DNA of 64,000 nt, taken from assembly GCA_022059125.1 (NCBI GenBank), contig JAEUWY010000004.1, forward strand, positions 3,286,001 through 3,350,000, read 5' to 3'. Made by a program: the position numbers and the translations under genes. The notes below the pieces were generated by a model, which saw nothing but the letters and a program-made list of their open reading frames with translations, had not been told where the DNA came from and made no database searches. Positions 45,546 to 56,789 of this stretch are shown here, piece after piece. Each line of letters opens with the position of its first letter. Positions within the stretch are counted from its first letter, which is position 1. This stretch comes from Corynespora cassiicola (Eukaryota > Ascomycota > Dothideomycetes > Pleosporales > Corynesporascaceae).

Positions 45546-46159
45546 TCTCGGCGCAAGCTGTCGAGCCTCATAGTGGGTTGCGTCTGTTTAGCACGGCATC
45601 CCCGCTGGTGAATAGAAGACACAGTCTTCACGAATAGCAAACAGAAAGACCAATGCGCGAGCAAGAGGGAGTTATGGCAGGCGCCTAGTCTTTCAAAGAC
45701 ACGGAGGTTGCGGAGCGGATGACCGAGGCTGCCAAGGAGTCAAGCACGGACTTCGAACGCCAACTGTTTGAGACCTCCCGACACGACCATCCCTTGTCAG
45801 CTTTATTTCCGCTGTCAGCAATATGAGTACGATCTCGGTGCTACTGGTGTACTTAGCACAGCCTACTCATTGCCCAGAAAATAGGGGAAATCCCCTATCA
45901 CGAACAGTACAAAGACATGACAACTAAGCGCTTTACATTCCAATCATTAAGGTAATCAATCTGGAGTATCTACACAACAGCATTCAGCACCAGCCAAACT
46001 CCTACTAACATTCAACCTGCACATAGCTCAAAAATACACCACTCTGCCATTGTGTTCAGCGACATGACTTAGGAGATGATGGCCAGAGAGATAATTCTGG
46101 GTTGGAGATTCGCACCTAGAGTCCGTCCTATATCGTACGGCCAAGTCATACCTCGGGAC
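45546..46159. other. Intergenic region, nothing assigned
   Basis: About 610 bases between two minus-strand genes. No repeat, RNA gene or coding frame is supportable. Confidence 0.5.
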
Positions 46160-47794
46160 TTAAGGCTTCAATTGCGGCGACTTGGAGGGCAATGGGCGTT
46201 TCCTACTAGGACCGGTATAGTCAACAGCCCTGAGCTTGGGTTTGCATGAAGGGCCTCCAGACAGTTTGACGTGTGAAGCTGGATCGACTTCGGGCTGTTT
46301 GTGGTCGGCACTATTAGGCTCTTTACTCGCGGCAGAACTCGTCCCAACTTCCTTCCCTGGTCCTTGAGACTTGGCTTGCTCCTTCAACTCCCTGCTTTCG
46401 TGGACCCGCTGAGAAATTTCATGGTATTTTTCTGCCAGAACGTCTCCTTCGAGTCCGATGGACTTGAGATTTTCGAGAAGCTCGTCCGGCGTTGATTCTA
46501 GCTGCTTGCTTTTAGAAGTAGGGATCCTCTTTTGTTTTGCGGGCAAATGGCGCATCTTATCGTCGCCAGGAACGTCACTAGAAGGTTTTGGTTTGCTGCC
46601 TGTAACTGCTCGTGCACCTGGATTTCGGTCTGTGTGCAATGGGTGAGCGTCAATTGCATCTGGGTCGTACACGATCTTGTATCCCACGAATCGCCCTACT
46701 TCAGAAGAGCCAGTTTGCTCATCTCCGTCGAAATGCTCTTCGAACCATAGTTTTCCTCTCTTGTATAATTCGTACTCATTCTCAGCAAGGCCAGCAAGAA
46801 GATCTAGCCACAAGCGTAGCCTCCAATCATCGTGACCAGGGGCCTGAGTTACCATCGGTATATGCTCCTGGCGAGGGGTGTGGCATGAAGGAGAGTCTGT
46901 CGGTAATTTGTCTTGGCAAGCAAGTACATACCCTCTCGATGTTAACAGAAGATACAGATCTCCGTGTGCGACTGCAGCCTGTTCCTTTGTCTTGAGTCCG
47001 GCAAAGAAATCAAGGACCGGTGCTGGAATAATGGAATGAAGCAGATCCTTTCCTTTCCATTCGAACCGCATCCCCCTCAAGTGCTGAGGCAAAGACACGT
47101 AAGTAATGAGAGCAAAAGCGCAGGCTCCTGCCACCGGACAAGTTTGAATGAAGCTCTTCCCATCAAAGTAGTTACTAGATATAGCCCTGGGTAGCTCAAG
47201 TAGATAGTCTTTGGCGTCCGAGGGAAGCCTCTCTAGCCTATCGTTTCCTTTTTCATGAATCGACGAATGCCTTTGAGGAGAGTCAGAGCGCGCTTCATTA
47301 GTTGCCCTCTCTGGCCTGTTTGATGGTTCTCCGTCGGTACTGCAATTCAGTCTGTACATGTGATGTGCATCCTTCGGTTCCGGTTCCAATTCAGGGAGTT
47401 CCTGGGCTGAGAAGTACCGATCCGAGGATGAAGAATCTGAGAGTAATCCATCCGATCTGCTTATGAATTCGATGTAATGAGGCACTCCTGTGAGATCCGC
47501 CGTGATGCTACACATATCAAGTAGTTCATCTATGTCGTCGAGACACATGTATGCCTCGAAGGGGTCGTGGGCCTCAACCCAGTTGTACAATAGGAATACA
47601 TCCTCAATATAAAACTTGAGTTCGAGTAATTCTGCCGGTAAAAGTTGACGCAAATCACTAAAGGAAATTGGAAGTTTGAAAATAAGTTGCCAACCGGTAG
47701 AAAATGAACAGACATGAGAAGAATGATCGTCCATTAGATCGTCGAGTTCCTCAATATCAGAGGCAGCGTACAAGAAGGACTCGAATTCAAACAT
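46160..47794 (-). CDS. Hypothetical protein, acidic N-terminus and basic disordered C-terminus
   Basis: No family recognised. The open frame reaches 47854 but begins there with TTG; the first ATG (MFEFESFLYAASDIEELDDLMDD) at 47794 gives 544 residues. An upstream exon is possible but I found no acceptor that improves the start. Residues 1-150 are globular and rich in Leu, Asp and aromatic residues; 150-200 are disordered; about 200-400 are globular again (TCPVAGACAFALITYVSLP could be one buried or membrane helix); and the last 140 residues are Lys/Pro/Ser-rich and disordered, ending SRKRPLPSKSPQLKP, which resembles a nuclear localisation signal. Function unknown. Confidence 0.6.
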   Translation of the reverse strand: MFEFESFLYAASDIEELDDLMDDHSSHVCSFSTGWQLIFKLPISFSDLRQLLPAELLELKFYIEDVFLLYNWVEAHDPFEAYMCLDDIDELLDMCSITADLTGVPHYIEFISRSDGLLSDSSSSDRYFSAQELPELEPEPKDAHHMYRLNCSTDGEPSNRPERATNEARSDSPQRHSSIHEKGNDRLERLPSDAKDYLLELPRAISSNYFDGKSFIQTCPVAGACAFALITYVSLPQHLRGMRFEWKGKDLLHSIIPAPVLDFFAGLKTKEQAAVAHGDLYLLLTSRGYVLACQDKLPTDSPSCHTPRQEHIPMVTQAPGHDDWRLRLWLDLLAGLAENEYELYKRGKLWFEEHFDGDEQTGSSEVGRFVGYKIVYDPDAIDAHPLHTDRNPGARAVTGSKPKPSSDVPGDDKMRHLPAKQKRIPTSKSKQLESTPDELLENLKSIGLEGDVLAEKYHEISQRVHESRELKEQAKSQGPGKEVGTSSAASKEPNSADHKQPEVDPASHVKLSGGPSCKPKLRAVDYTGPSRKRPLPSKSPQLKP

Positions 47795-49365
47795 GGCTTC
47801 CCAGTTAGGCACAGATCCTTTTGGCAATACTGTTCTCGCGGGCGGCTTCTTCAATAGAATATTAGTGGAGAGATATATGATGACTTAGTAGTCGCCCTCG
47901 CAAGTGTATGTTATATGCACTTCTTTCTGTTTGTAGGTACGTTTGTGCAAGACCCTTCTTTTGCACTATTCACCTTTAATGATAGAACCGAGATCCTTGT
48001 CATTGCATACACAGGAAAAACAACATGACATGGATAGTGTTTGGTTTCGGGTGAATACATGCAGTGACATGCTTAGCAAGAAAGATCATTGAACAAGTTC
48101 ATAGCCTGACGTGGCAAGGATCCCTTCAATAAGTCAATTTGACTTGTTCCCAGCAATCATACAAGACAACTAAGATTTTATATAATGCGCTCATACATTA
48201 CGTACGATCTAAGATCGTTCATTCACCCGCTCCCTGTCCTCCACCAATTTTTTTATCCTTTTCCTTGCCTCTAGTACTCTTAACGCACATATTGCTCCAG
48301 ATTTTTTCTTGCTAAGGGCATCGGAAAAAAGGTTTAGCTCTGCCCTGCTGAAATCTTCAAGGTAAGTTTTTGGAATGGGGTGTACCGCATGTAGAGTTAC
48401 ATTCCCTGACCCCCCAAGATCTGGAATCAGAACACGAGTGTAGAAGGCAGAATCTTGAACCTTTGATTGGTATCATACAGACCCCATAGGGTAAATATGG
48501 AGACATGGACTTTGTAGTCGTCCATGTTGAGAGTCAATACGTGTAGTTGGTTGAGTTTTTAAATAAGGATTTGTGACTAAGAAAAGGCAGAGATGAAGCT
48601 TGGAAAAGATACGTAGCGAATTAAAAAATAACATTAGATAATCGAAGAGTCTTACATACACCTGATTTCTTATTCACCCACTGATAAATTCATAGAGTAT
48701 TCTTTGCACATCAAGAGGAGTAAATGATAGATATTTCCAGGGTTTGAAGTTGTATTTGGTTGATACAGTAGATGATAGCTGAACAGATCACAAAGAACTT
48801 TGCACGTGGAATTTTCGCAGTAAATCTATTTACAATATTAGTGGGTCATATATCGTTCAAGTTGAATAAACAAAGATAGACGCGGACTAGGATCTAAAAA
48901 TCGCACAAACGCACAAGGGCTGCCCCTCAAATTATATATAATTATCGCCGTTAAAGTTCAAACAGTACCTTGGAGCTCGGAGACTTCTTAACATCATCGC
49001 TGTTCGTTTGATGCTAGGTTAAGACATAGCTGTCTTCTGGAACAACTGGCCTTCTTTATCGCGAATGGACCTTTGAAACAAATAATAGGCGATAGCTTTC
49101 ACATAAGATAGGAACGTGGATTGTCAGTGATGGAAGACATGTTGGTAGTATCAATATTAGAGCCTGTACTGAAAAATATCAAACAGTAGGTGTATTAAAT
49201 GCTAGACCTGGTTATGCTTATCGTTCATATTGAAGAGCTAGATTCTCTCTATTCACAGCGATAGGCCATTATCTTCAATTCACCAAGTAGATAGATATTT
49301 CCCTTTATCAGCACCACCAGTTTTTGCTGATCATACCATATTCTCGGTTATCTTAATCTACCAAG
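47795..49365. other. AT-rich 1.5-kb intergenic gap
   Basis: Clearly AT-richer than the surrounding genes, with TA-rich steps and no open frame longer than 62 codons. The abrupt drop in GC compared with the flanking coding DNA resembles RIP-degraded or naturally AT-rich spacer; no transposon remnant is recognisable. No TATA element can be tied to the gene at 49366 with confidence. Confidence 0.55.
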
Positions 49366-51531
49366 ATGTTTGTAGCCGTTGTAAAACCCGTTATAGTTGA
49401 AGTAAGCCCTTATCCTATTCGCCTCAGCTACTTGATTACGCAGACCACTGAGGAACTTCTCGAGTTGTACAATGGGGCTATCTTATATTATGAGCAGACG
49501 CTGGATCTCGTTGAACGAAGCAATGTGCTAGAAACTTTAGATGCAATTGAAGAGTTACTGGACGCGCCCCATCACAGTACTTTAATTGTGGGGAGATTAA
49601 GGGAAATGCATGTCGGTCTCAAGGAAGCCCGACCCAAGAGAGAGCGCGAGCGTCGGGGGCCTCGACGTCGGCCAAACTCACGAGATTCACACGAGACAAG
49701 AAACGAACGGAGGCCGCGCGATTATGTGGACCCAGACGGGTCAGGTGCATTCGCTGATGGTCCGAACTCTAGGAAGCGCAACAGAAATAGGCCCGGCCAT
49801 GACTCACAGAGAGACAGAAGACCGCCTGACCATGACAGAAACGATCGAGAAAATGGCGACAGACCTCGGAACAACAGAGACAGAAACGGGCAAGGTAACC
49901 AGCCTCATAATAATCGACCCCATGGTGGTGATCATGACAACGGTAGGCCACAGAAAAGAAATGTAGAACATCGGGGCGATGATAACAGAGGGCGAAACGA
50001 AGGAGGTCATCAGCAGAGAAACTATAACAGTCTAAACAGTGGAGGGAATGGTCCAAGAAATCGACCGGGGAGAATCGATGATCACGAGCACAGGAACGGA
50101 AGGGGAAACAGGCCTTTTGATAATGCTGATTTTGGTGGTAACAGCAGAGACAACGGCCAATTTGGGGATGACAACGGCGGTAGTGGTCGATTTGCAGGCA
50201 GCCAGCTCAGAAATAACCCTAGAAACAATCACCCTCAGGGACGCATTGGGAACGACCCACAGGAAAACAAGATTGGGCACAACCAGTTTTGCAATGACCA
50301 TGAGTATAACCAATTTGGTGGAAACCGAAATGCACCAGGAGGAAATCGCGGAAACAGCCAGTTTGGTAGAAATTCAGGGAACTACCAAAATCAGGGGAAT
50401 CAAGGAAACAATCGATTCGAAGGAGACTCAGGATACAATCAATATGGGGGAGGCCCAGGCCATAAGCGATTTGATGAAAATTCAGTAAACAATCAGTTTG
50501 ACGAAGATCATGGCACCGGTCAGCATGGTGGTGGTGAAATGGACCCTAGGAACAACCAGTTCGGTGGTCGCAGAGACTATTTTGACAACCAATTCGGCGG
50601 AGACAACCGCAATGATCAGTGGAGGGAAGGCAGTGGAAACCAAAGGAGCAGACAACCTGGTGGCAACAACGGCGATAACCAGTATGGCGGAGGCGGTAGG
50701 GCCCAGAGAAATAATCAATTTGGTGAGGGTGGTAACAATCAGCGCGGGAGTGATAGGTACAACAATAGGAACCAATTCGGCGCCGACAGCAATGAAGACC
50801 AGCATAGCGGAGGCGGTGGATATGGAGGTGACAACAGATTCGGCAGCAACAACGCCAACAACCAGCATGGCAGCCGAAACCAGGGAAACAACCAATTCAG
50901 CGGCAGCCAACGGCCCAGCCAACCCCAGCAAAACCCCTACCAAGACATCCCCGGTCCCTCCTCCGCCCGCAACTCTCCCCAAAACACCCGCCCCCAAAAC
51001 CCGCCCCAATCAGAACCAGGACCAGAACCAGAACAAGACGCCCCCCTAGACCTCTACGCCATCCTCTCCGTCCCCCGCTCCGCCACAAAGGACGACATCT
51101 CCTACGCCTACAAGACGCTCGCCATGCAATTCCACCCGGACAAGCACGGCGCCGCCTCGCCCCAGACGCAACGCAGGGCTCTCAGACGGATGCAGGACAT
51201 CAACAGGGCGCAGGAGTGGCTGCTCGGCAACGATGCGAAGAGGCGCTTCTACGACGCCACGGGTAGCTCAGAGTATACCGATTACGAGAATTGGATCAAG
51301 GCTGGGCGGCCTGATTTGAGGTATTATGCGCAGGTGTTGAGGGAGAATAAATGGAGGGATGAGATAGAATTGAAGCGGGCGAGGAGGGGGTATGGCAATG
51401 GCAATGGGGGTGGGGGTGGGGATGGTGGGTATTATGACGGTGGCGGAGGTGGTGGCTACGGCCAGGGTGGCGCTTGTGAGCAAAGCGATTGCGGTGGAGG
51501 TCGAGATGGGAACGGAGGATATGGGCAATGA
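49366..51531 (+). CDS. J-domain co-chaperone with long prion-like Asn/Gly/Gln tract
   Basis: Single exon, 721 residues. Residues about 1-85 are a small helical domain (EELLELYNGAILYYEQTLDLVERSNVLETLDAIEELLD is in this span). Residues about 90-150 are Arg-rich. About 150-540 are low complexity, built from imperfect repeats around NNQFGG, NQYGGG, NNRFG and RGN. About 560-633 is a J-domain (LDLYAILSVPRSATKDD) with the HPD motif in FHPDKHG, needed to stimulate Hsp70 ATPase. The tail is Gly/Tyr-rich. This is the composition of prion-like, phase-separating proteins, with the J-domain at the C-terminal side, the reverse of Sis1/DNAJB order. A role in condensate or aggregate handling is inferred. The DNA-level repeats are diverged, so the tract is not a recent expansion. 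Confidence 0.85.
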   Translation: MFVAVVKPVIVEVSPYPIRLSYLITQTTEELLELYNGAILYYEQTLDLVERSNVLETLDAIEELLDAPHHSTLIVGRLREMHVGLKEARPKRERERRGPRRRPNSRDSHETRNERRPRDYVDPDGSGAFADGPNSRKRNRNRPGHDSQRDRRPPDHDRNDRENGDRPRNNRDRNGQGNQPHNNRPHGGDHDNGRPQKRNVEHRGDDNRGRNEGGHQQRNYNSLNSGGNGPRNRPGRIDDHEHRNGRGNRPFDNADFGGNSRDNGQFGDDNGGSGRFAGSQLRNNPRNNHPQGRIGNDPQENKIGHNQFCNDHEYNQFGGNRNAPGGNRGNSQFGRNSGNYQNQGNQGNNRFEGDSGYNQYGGGPGHKRFDENSVNNQFDEDHGTGQHGGGEMDPRNNQFGGRRDYFDNQFGGDNRNDQWREGSGNQRSRQPGGNNGDNQYGGGGRAQRNNQFGEGGNNQRGSDRYNNRNQFGADSNEDQHSGGGGYGGDNRFGSNNANNQHGSRNQGNNQFSGSQRPSQPQQNPYQDIPGPSSARNSPQNTRPQNPPQSEPGPEPEQDAPLDLYAILSVPRSATKDDISYAYKTLAMQFHPDKHGAASPQTQRRALRRMQDINRAQEWLLGNDAKRRFYDATGSSEYTDYENWIKAGRPDLRYYAQVLRENKWRDEIELKRARRGYGNGNGGGGGDGGYYDGGGGGGYGQGGACEQSDCGGGRDGNGGYGQ

Positions 51532-51812
51532 GATGGCAGATGATGACCTCCCTTTGACTGGCTTCCGAGATGCGGGCTGTGAGATGCTATGCATTCTGTT
51601 TCTCGGAGAAACAGTATTTTTGGCTATGTAATTCTCAACAATAGGTGTTTGTTCACCTGAAATCCTTTGCCGTGATCAAGTACTCACAAATCAAAACATG
51701 AACATAGCTGGAAAGGTTCATCTGGGTATCATACCTGTACGCCTATTATGCTTTTGAAACGATTCGTTCGAAGGTGCCGTGCTTCCATCATAATATTTGC
51801 CATCCCTAACTC

Positions 51813-53868
51813 TCAATGGCTCGATTCCCGCTGGTCAGCCTTGCCTCTGTCCATTCTCGCTCTGACATCTCTGACTAGTGCTTTCGCATCCTCGACTTCA
51901 ACCCCATCTTGGCAGAGTTCGTTAGCGAGCTCCATTGCTCTGGCATATTCTGCCCGCATGTAAGCCCAACGTGCAAGCCATAGTCTTGCTTTGCTGGTCG
52001 TGGGCGTCACGCCCACACCCCCTACCATCTCGCCGGTTCCACCGACTTCGTCATACTCGGGGCCTTCTTCTTGTGCAAGGACAAGCTCCATGTACGCGGC
52101 ACATTCGGCCGTGTTATGCATGCGCTCGTATAGAAGCGCGATTTGATAGAGAACATCAGGATCTAAGACACCACCACCGAGACCTGGCATTTCACCAGAA
52201 CCGAACGAGGAACCAGGGCCACCTTCATAATACGAACCGGCGACCAGGGCGCGTTTGTACGCTCGGATCCCGCTCGCAACCTTGCCAACTTTGCCGAAAC
52301 ATTGGCCAACTGCCATCCATAGTTTTGGGTCATAAGGTCGCAATGCGGCGGCTCGCTGATGGTAGAAGAGGGCGTATGAATGCATTTCCAAGACTTCGTA
52401 GGTTTGTCCAAGACCGTACCAGGCACGATAGTCTTTGCGGTTGACATCGACAGCGCGGCGATATGATTCAATAGCGGCATGTGTGTTCTTCATCTCTACA
52501 AATTCGTGGCCCATGAGAGTCCAAGCGGATAAGAAGGTCCGGTCGAGGGTCAGTGCACGTCGGAAGTACATAACAGCCTTTTCGTGCTCGGATTTGAGAG
52601 AATAATAGTTGCCCACCACACAGCACGTTTCGGGACGGAATTTGTCCGTGGCTGTTGCAACCTGAGCTAAGAAGGCCAGTTTCGGGCGCAGGCCCATTAC
52701 ATATAAAATGTTGGAATAGTTGTCGAGATGGTCAACGCGGTGCGGATCCGAGACGAGCAAGTCGGAAAAGATCTGTTCTGCTTCCTCGAAGTCCTTGGTG
52801 TGATAGTGTAGCAAGGCTCGCTGTGTCTTGAGAAACGCTGAAGTGGGGAAGATGGCGAGGATCTGCGAAAGAGAATTGTGAACCGCATCGGTGGCCTGGT
52901 AAAGCTCCTGAGAAGCAGTTACATGAAATATGAAGGTCATGATGTTTTGAGGCAGCCGAGGGATGATCTGGTTGAGCTGCTCGAGGATTAATATTGTAAT
53001 TTGCGGTTGGGGGGCCTGTCGTACCTCTTCTATAGTCCCAAGCAAATTCAGCAGCTCCTGCCATGCACCCCAGTTGTAAGGGTAAAGGTGGACGCTCCGG
53101 ATGAAGTAGTCCATCGCGAGCTTTTCGTTCTTTCCCTTTGTCAGCACGATACCATAGAGGAATTCTAGCCAGCCCTGAGACTGCCTGCCGCTGGTTTCCA
53201 GCTGCTGGAACCAGTCCTCTAGTACGGCTGATACGCCAGGCAACTCTTTGTTGACTGTTACACCACCATCCTGCGGGCCAAGTATCATCTCGCTGTCTTC
53301 GTTCATGCGCTTCTCGCCGGCCATGTATTTCGCATAACATGCCAAAAAGAGCGACCTCTGGCTCAAGCCTAGGGCCGATTCGGAAGAAGCTCTAGGTTTG
53401 GCGGGGGTGCCGGCTTTGGCCTTTCCTTTGGTGGCATGTTTCGACTTTGCTACGGGAGAAGGCGTAGCGCGTATGGAACCCTTGGGGAGGGTGGTGGGGA
53501 GGAAGACGGCAGCGCACCGGTCGTACTCGCGGCAGTCAAAGTACGTCTTTGCGAGCAGGAACTTGTGGTGTTCGCGGGCCTCGAGACGGAGCTCTGCGGT
53601 ATCCTTGGGGGTGTGATTTGAGGGAGTTTGAGGGCGGCGTGAGTCGGACATGGGCGAGTCCACATCGGTCTCGGAGCCATTGTCGTCGAGGTCGGACAGC
53701 GAGTCGAGCAGCTCGGCAGCCCTGTAGCGGGTAAGAAGCGAAGATAAGGGACAAGGTATGGGCTCACCATTTCGCCGAGTGATAGAGGCAGCGCTCGGTG
53801 CACGACAGGACGGCATCCTGCAGCTGGGCCTTGAGCTGGGCCTCGTCGGCGGCAGACAGGGAGCTCAT
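51813..53868 (-). CDS. APC8: Anaphase-promoting complex subunit 8 (Cdc23)
   Basis: Exon 1 53868-53768, a 46-bp intron, exon 2 53721-51813; 669 residues. The start MSSLSAADEAQLKAQLQDAV and the block CTERCLYHSAKWAAELLDSL, restored by splicing, match the N-terminal dimer region of Cdc23/APC8. TPR repeats fill the rest: KTYFDCREYDRCAAVF, LEFLYGIVLTKGK, CCVVGNYYSLKSEHEKAVMYF, AWTLMGHEFVEMKNTHAAIESYRRAVD, and AWYGLGQTYEVLEMHSYALFYHQRA are characteristic. APC8 is an essential scaffold of the APC/C ubiquitin ligase that drives mitotic exit. It is transcribed divergently from the FPPS gene with 346 bases between start codons. The open frame upstream of 53868 has no better ATG. Confidence 0.93.
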
Positions 53869-54214
53869 GGTCGGGTGCGAGGGGCAGGATTGAATAACGG
53901 CTATCGCATGCGGCCGCGACGATGGCGGTTTGGTCCGCGGCGGTGGTGGTCGGGGTGCGGTCAAGGAGCGGGTCTTGTTTGGTCCGGCGTGGGCTTTGTT
54001 TGGCGGGCGGTCGACGCGTCTCGTGTTGCTTGGCTGCCCCGTCGGTCCCTCAATAGCCCTGCGTCGCTGCATTTGTTTGCACTCGCCTGCCCCGCCATCG
54101 GATCAACCTTCGCCCCGTCACCGCTCATAAACCATCCCACCCCCCACCGCCCTGCATACTCTGCCAGATACCCAGACAATTGAGTCGGTTGCCTCTGCCT
54201 CTGCCTCTGCCACC
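53869..54214. promoter_or_regulatory. Shared divergent promoter of APC8 and FPPS
   Basis: 346 bases between two start codons pointing apart. The region is GC-rich on the APC8 side and pyrimidine-rich just before the FPPS ATG (ctctgcctctgcctctgcc, tandem 6-bp units at about 54195-54212). No TATA box is evident, in keeping with two housekeeping genes. Confidence 0.6.
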
Positions 54215-55320
54215 ATGCCCACCACCCTGAAGGAGTTCGAATCGGTCTGGCCGCGCATCGTGGCCGACCTCGAGGACCACTGCAAACAGTACAAATTGCC
54301 CAAACAGTCCCTTGATTGGTTCGTCGAGGTATGCATGCGTCTTGGGATGCCCCGGTGGCTCAATTGCTCCGTCGCTGATGTCTGGTCCAGCAATTGAACT
54401 ACAACACTGTTGGTGGAAAATGCAATCGCGGAATGTCCGTCGTCGACACTTCGTCCATCCTGCTCAACAAGACCCTTGAGCCCGGCACCGAGGACTACTT
54501 TCGCGCCGCTCTTCTTGGCTGGATGATCGAGCTCCTCCAGGCCTTCTTCCTGGTCTCGGACGACATCATGGACTCGTCCAAGACCCGCCGTGGAAGCCCC
54601 TGCTGGTACCTCGTCCCCAAGGTCGGCATGATTGCCATCAACGATGCCTTCATGCTCGAATCTGCCATCTATGTCCTCTTGAAGAAGCACTACCGCCAGG
54701 AGAAGAGCTACATTGACATGGTCGAGCTGTTCCACGAGGTCACCTTCCAGACCGAGCTCGGCCAATTGTGCGACCTCCTCACCGCCCCCGAGGACAACGT
54801 CGACCTCGACAACTTCAGCCTCGAGAAGTTTAGCTTCATTGTCATCTTCAAGACGGCCTACTATTCATTCTACCTCCCCGTCGCCCTGGCTTTGCACTAC
54901 ATTGGAGCTGCTACCCCGAAGAACCTGCAGACCTCGCTCGACATTCTCATTCCCATGGGTGAGTATTTCCAGGCGCAAGACGACTACCTCGATGCCTTTG
55001 CCGACCCCAGCGTTCTCGGAAAGATTGGTACCGATATTCAGGACAACAAGTGCTCCTGGCTGGTCAACCAGGCCCTCAAGAAGGTCACTCCTGAGCAGCG
55101 CAAGATCCTCGAGGACAACTATGGCCAGAAGAACTCCGAGACCGAGGCCAAGGTCAAGGCACTATACCATGAGCTTAAGCTCCAGGAGTTCTACGAGCAG
55201 TGGGAAGAGGAGCGTGTGGCCGATCTGAGGGCCAAGATTGAGAAGGTCGATGAGTCCGAAGGCCTCAAGAAGGAAGTCTTCGAAGCCTTCCTCAAGAAAA
55301 TCTACAAGAGGAGCAAATAA
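54215..55320 (+). CDS. ERG20: Farnesyl pyrophosphate synthase
   Basis: Exon 1 54215-54328, a 62-bp intron, exon 2 54391-55320; 347 residues, the normal length. It condenses DMAPP and IPP to geranyl and then farnesyl pyrophosphate, feeding sterols, dolichol, ubiquinone and prenylation. The first Asp-rich motif DDIMD is at residues 95-99 and the second, DDYLD, at 235-239; [16 protein letters not shown] and the C-terminal KRSK are also typical. All metal- and diphosphate-binding residues appear intact. The bulky residues preceding the first motif (AFFLVSDD) fit a C15 product. It is a single-copy essential enzyme in most fungi; nothing here suggests membership in a terpenoid cluster. Confidence 0.97.
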
Positions 55321-55532
55321 GTGGCGCAACTAATAAAGAGAAAAACGGCGTCAACGATTTATGATATCAGCATGTGGCGAGGGAAACAAGGCATAGACTG
55401 GCACGGCCAAGAATCCATCCAACTTAATTGTCTCATTTGAGTTTCTCTTCTTGACCTGCATTATACTAGTACATGGGAACGTTCTCCTGAGAAGTTACCA
55501 AGCAATCATACCCATCTCGACTAGACCGGACG

Positions 55533-56789
55533 CTACAGTGAACACCAATCTGATCCGCCTAACCCATATCTACTAACATAGCCTTGCCCTAACCATCTTC
55601 CAGCGGCGTCCACGCCTTTTAGCATGGCCATGATCAACACACCAAGCTCCTCCAGATCGCTTGGCTTTGCCCTCGCTATCATTTGGTCCCAGTGCGTAAC
55701 TTGAATTTCCAACATTTCTTTCTCACTACAAGCTCTTCGCCAGCCTATCTCGGACTGCGAGTTCCAAAGCGCGGCTTGAGCTGTGAAGCTTATCCTTAGA
55801 TCTGGGACCGAGTCAAATCCGAGCTTCAGAAACCCATACACGCCCTTTAGCATGAACGCAGTGATGACTGTCCGCCGAATGCTCTCCTCAACCAGCCATC
55901 GCTGCCAGTCCGCAAATGTGCCTTGCAGCCGATCAGAAGATTCGGTGGGCGATGGTAGAGATGGCAGCACTTGACGCATGCGCGACTTCAGGTGTGCCGC
56001 CCACATCATGAGGATGGGCTCATCAGCCTCTGCCTGAGCCCTCAGCCGAATGTTACCATCGAAGAGACTGATCAGCTGGTAGAGAAGCAGCGCCTGCAAA
56101 GCAGAGAGAAGGTCCAGCTTCGACACGATCATCGGGTCGGTACCGGCGATGAGCTGCTGCCGCCTGTGCTCCAAGTTGCGAAACACTAGCGCCTGGTTCT
56201 GCGCGTTCTTCATACTGTAGAGCGCGCACGCGCTGAGCGCATCTTGCAAGGCCGGAGGACTCTTGTCTTGGAAGAGGAGGCGGTGGATAAACATTGTCTG
56301 CCCCTGTTCTGCGAACGTCTTGGGGATCATGGCCAGCCTCTTTGCCGCGAACTCCACGCGTGCCTGCAACGCAGCATCTGGGAGCATCGGCTCGGTGGCG
56401 ACGTGCTCCTGCTGCGAGACAATCTCCTCGATAATGGCCGGATCGAAGAAGTCGTCGCTCGATATATTTGGAATATCGAAGATGGTGTTTCCAATGTCGA
56501 ACATGCCGTCGTTCAATATCACCGCTCCTGGTGGCGTAGGACTTCGTTGCAGCTGCCAATCGCTGCTGGGCACATTCTCCGCAAGCGGCTCTGCAAGCGA
56601 CTCCGCAAGGGTCCCGGGTTCGTGTCTATTGCTGCTTTCGCTAGCTTGCCGCCAGAGGTCAACATATCGAGCGTTGTAGTCGCAGTCCGTCTTCCGTGTG
56701 ACACAGCGCCGGCATTTGGGGAATCCTTTATCGCATTTTCGTTTGGACTGGACGCACGCGAGGCAAGACTTCCGGCGTGAGGGGGGCAT
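55533..56789 (-). CDS. Zn(II)2Cys6 transcription factor
   Basis: Single exon, 418 residues from the ATG at 56789 (the frame extends six codons further only to a GTG). The zinc cluster starts at residue 9: CLACVQSKRKCDKGFPKCRRCVTRKTDC contains six cysteines with the C-x2-C-x6-C-x5-C-x2-C-x6-C spacing of GAL4-type binuclear clusters. A following linker contains a repeated SLAEPLAE element. The remaining region is a helical regulatory domain without the full fungal middle homology signature. It points away from a small NTF2-like gene 450 bases off, which could be a target. It is convergent with FPPS (212 bases between stops), and there is no evidence it regulates that gene. Confidence 0.9.
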   Translation of the reverse strand: MPPSRRKSCLACVQSKRKCDKGFPKCRRCVTRKTDCDYNARYVDLWRQASESSNRHEPGTLAESLAEPLAENVPSSDWQLQRSPTPPGAVILNDGMFDIGNTIFDIPNISSDDFFDPAIIEEIVSQQEHVATEPMLPDAALQARVEFAAKRLAMIPKTFAEQGQTMFIHRLLFQDKSPPALQDALSACALYSMKNAQNQALVFRNLEHRRQQLIAGTDPMIVSKLDLLSALQALLLYQLISLFDGNIRLRAQAEADEPILMMWAAHLKSRMRQVLPSLPSPTESSDRLQGTFADWQRWLVEESIRRTVITAFMLKGVYGFLKLGFDSVPDLRISFTAQAALWNSQSEIGWRRACSEKEMLEIQVTHWDQMIARAKPSDLEELGVLIMAMLKGVDAAGRWLGQGYVSRYGLGGSDWCSL

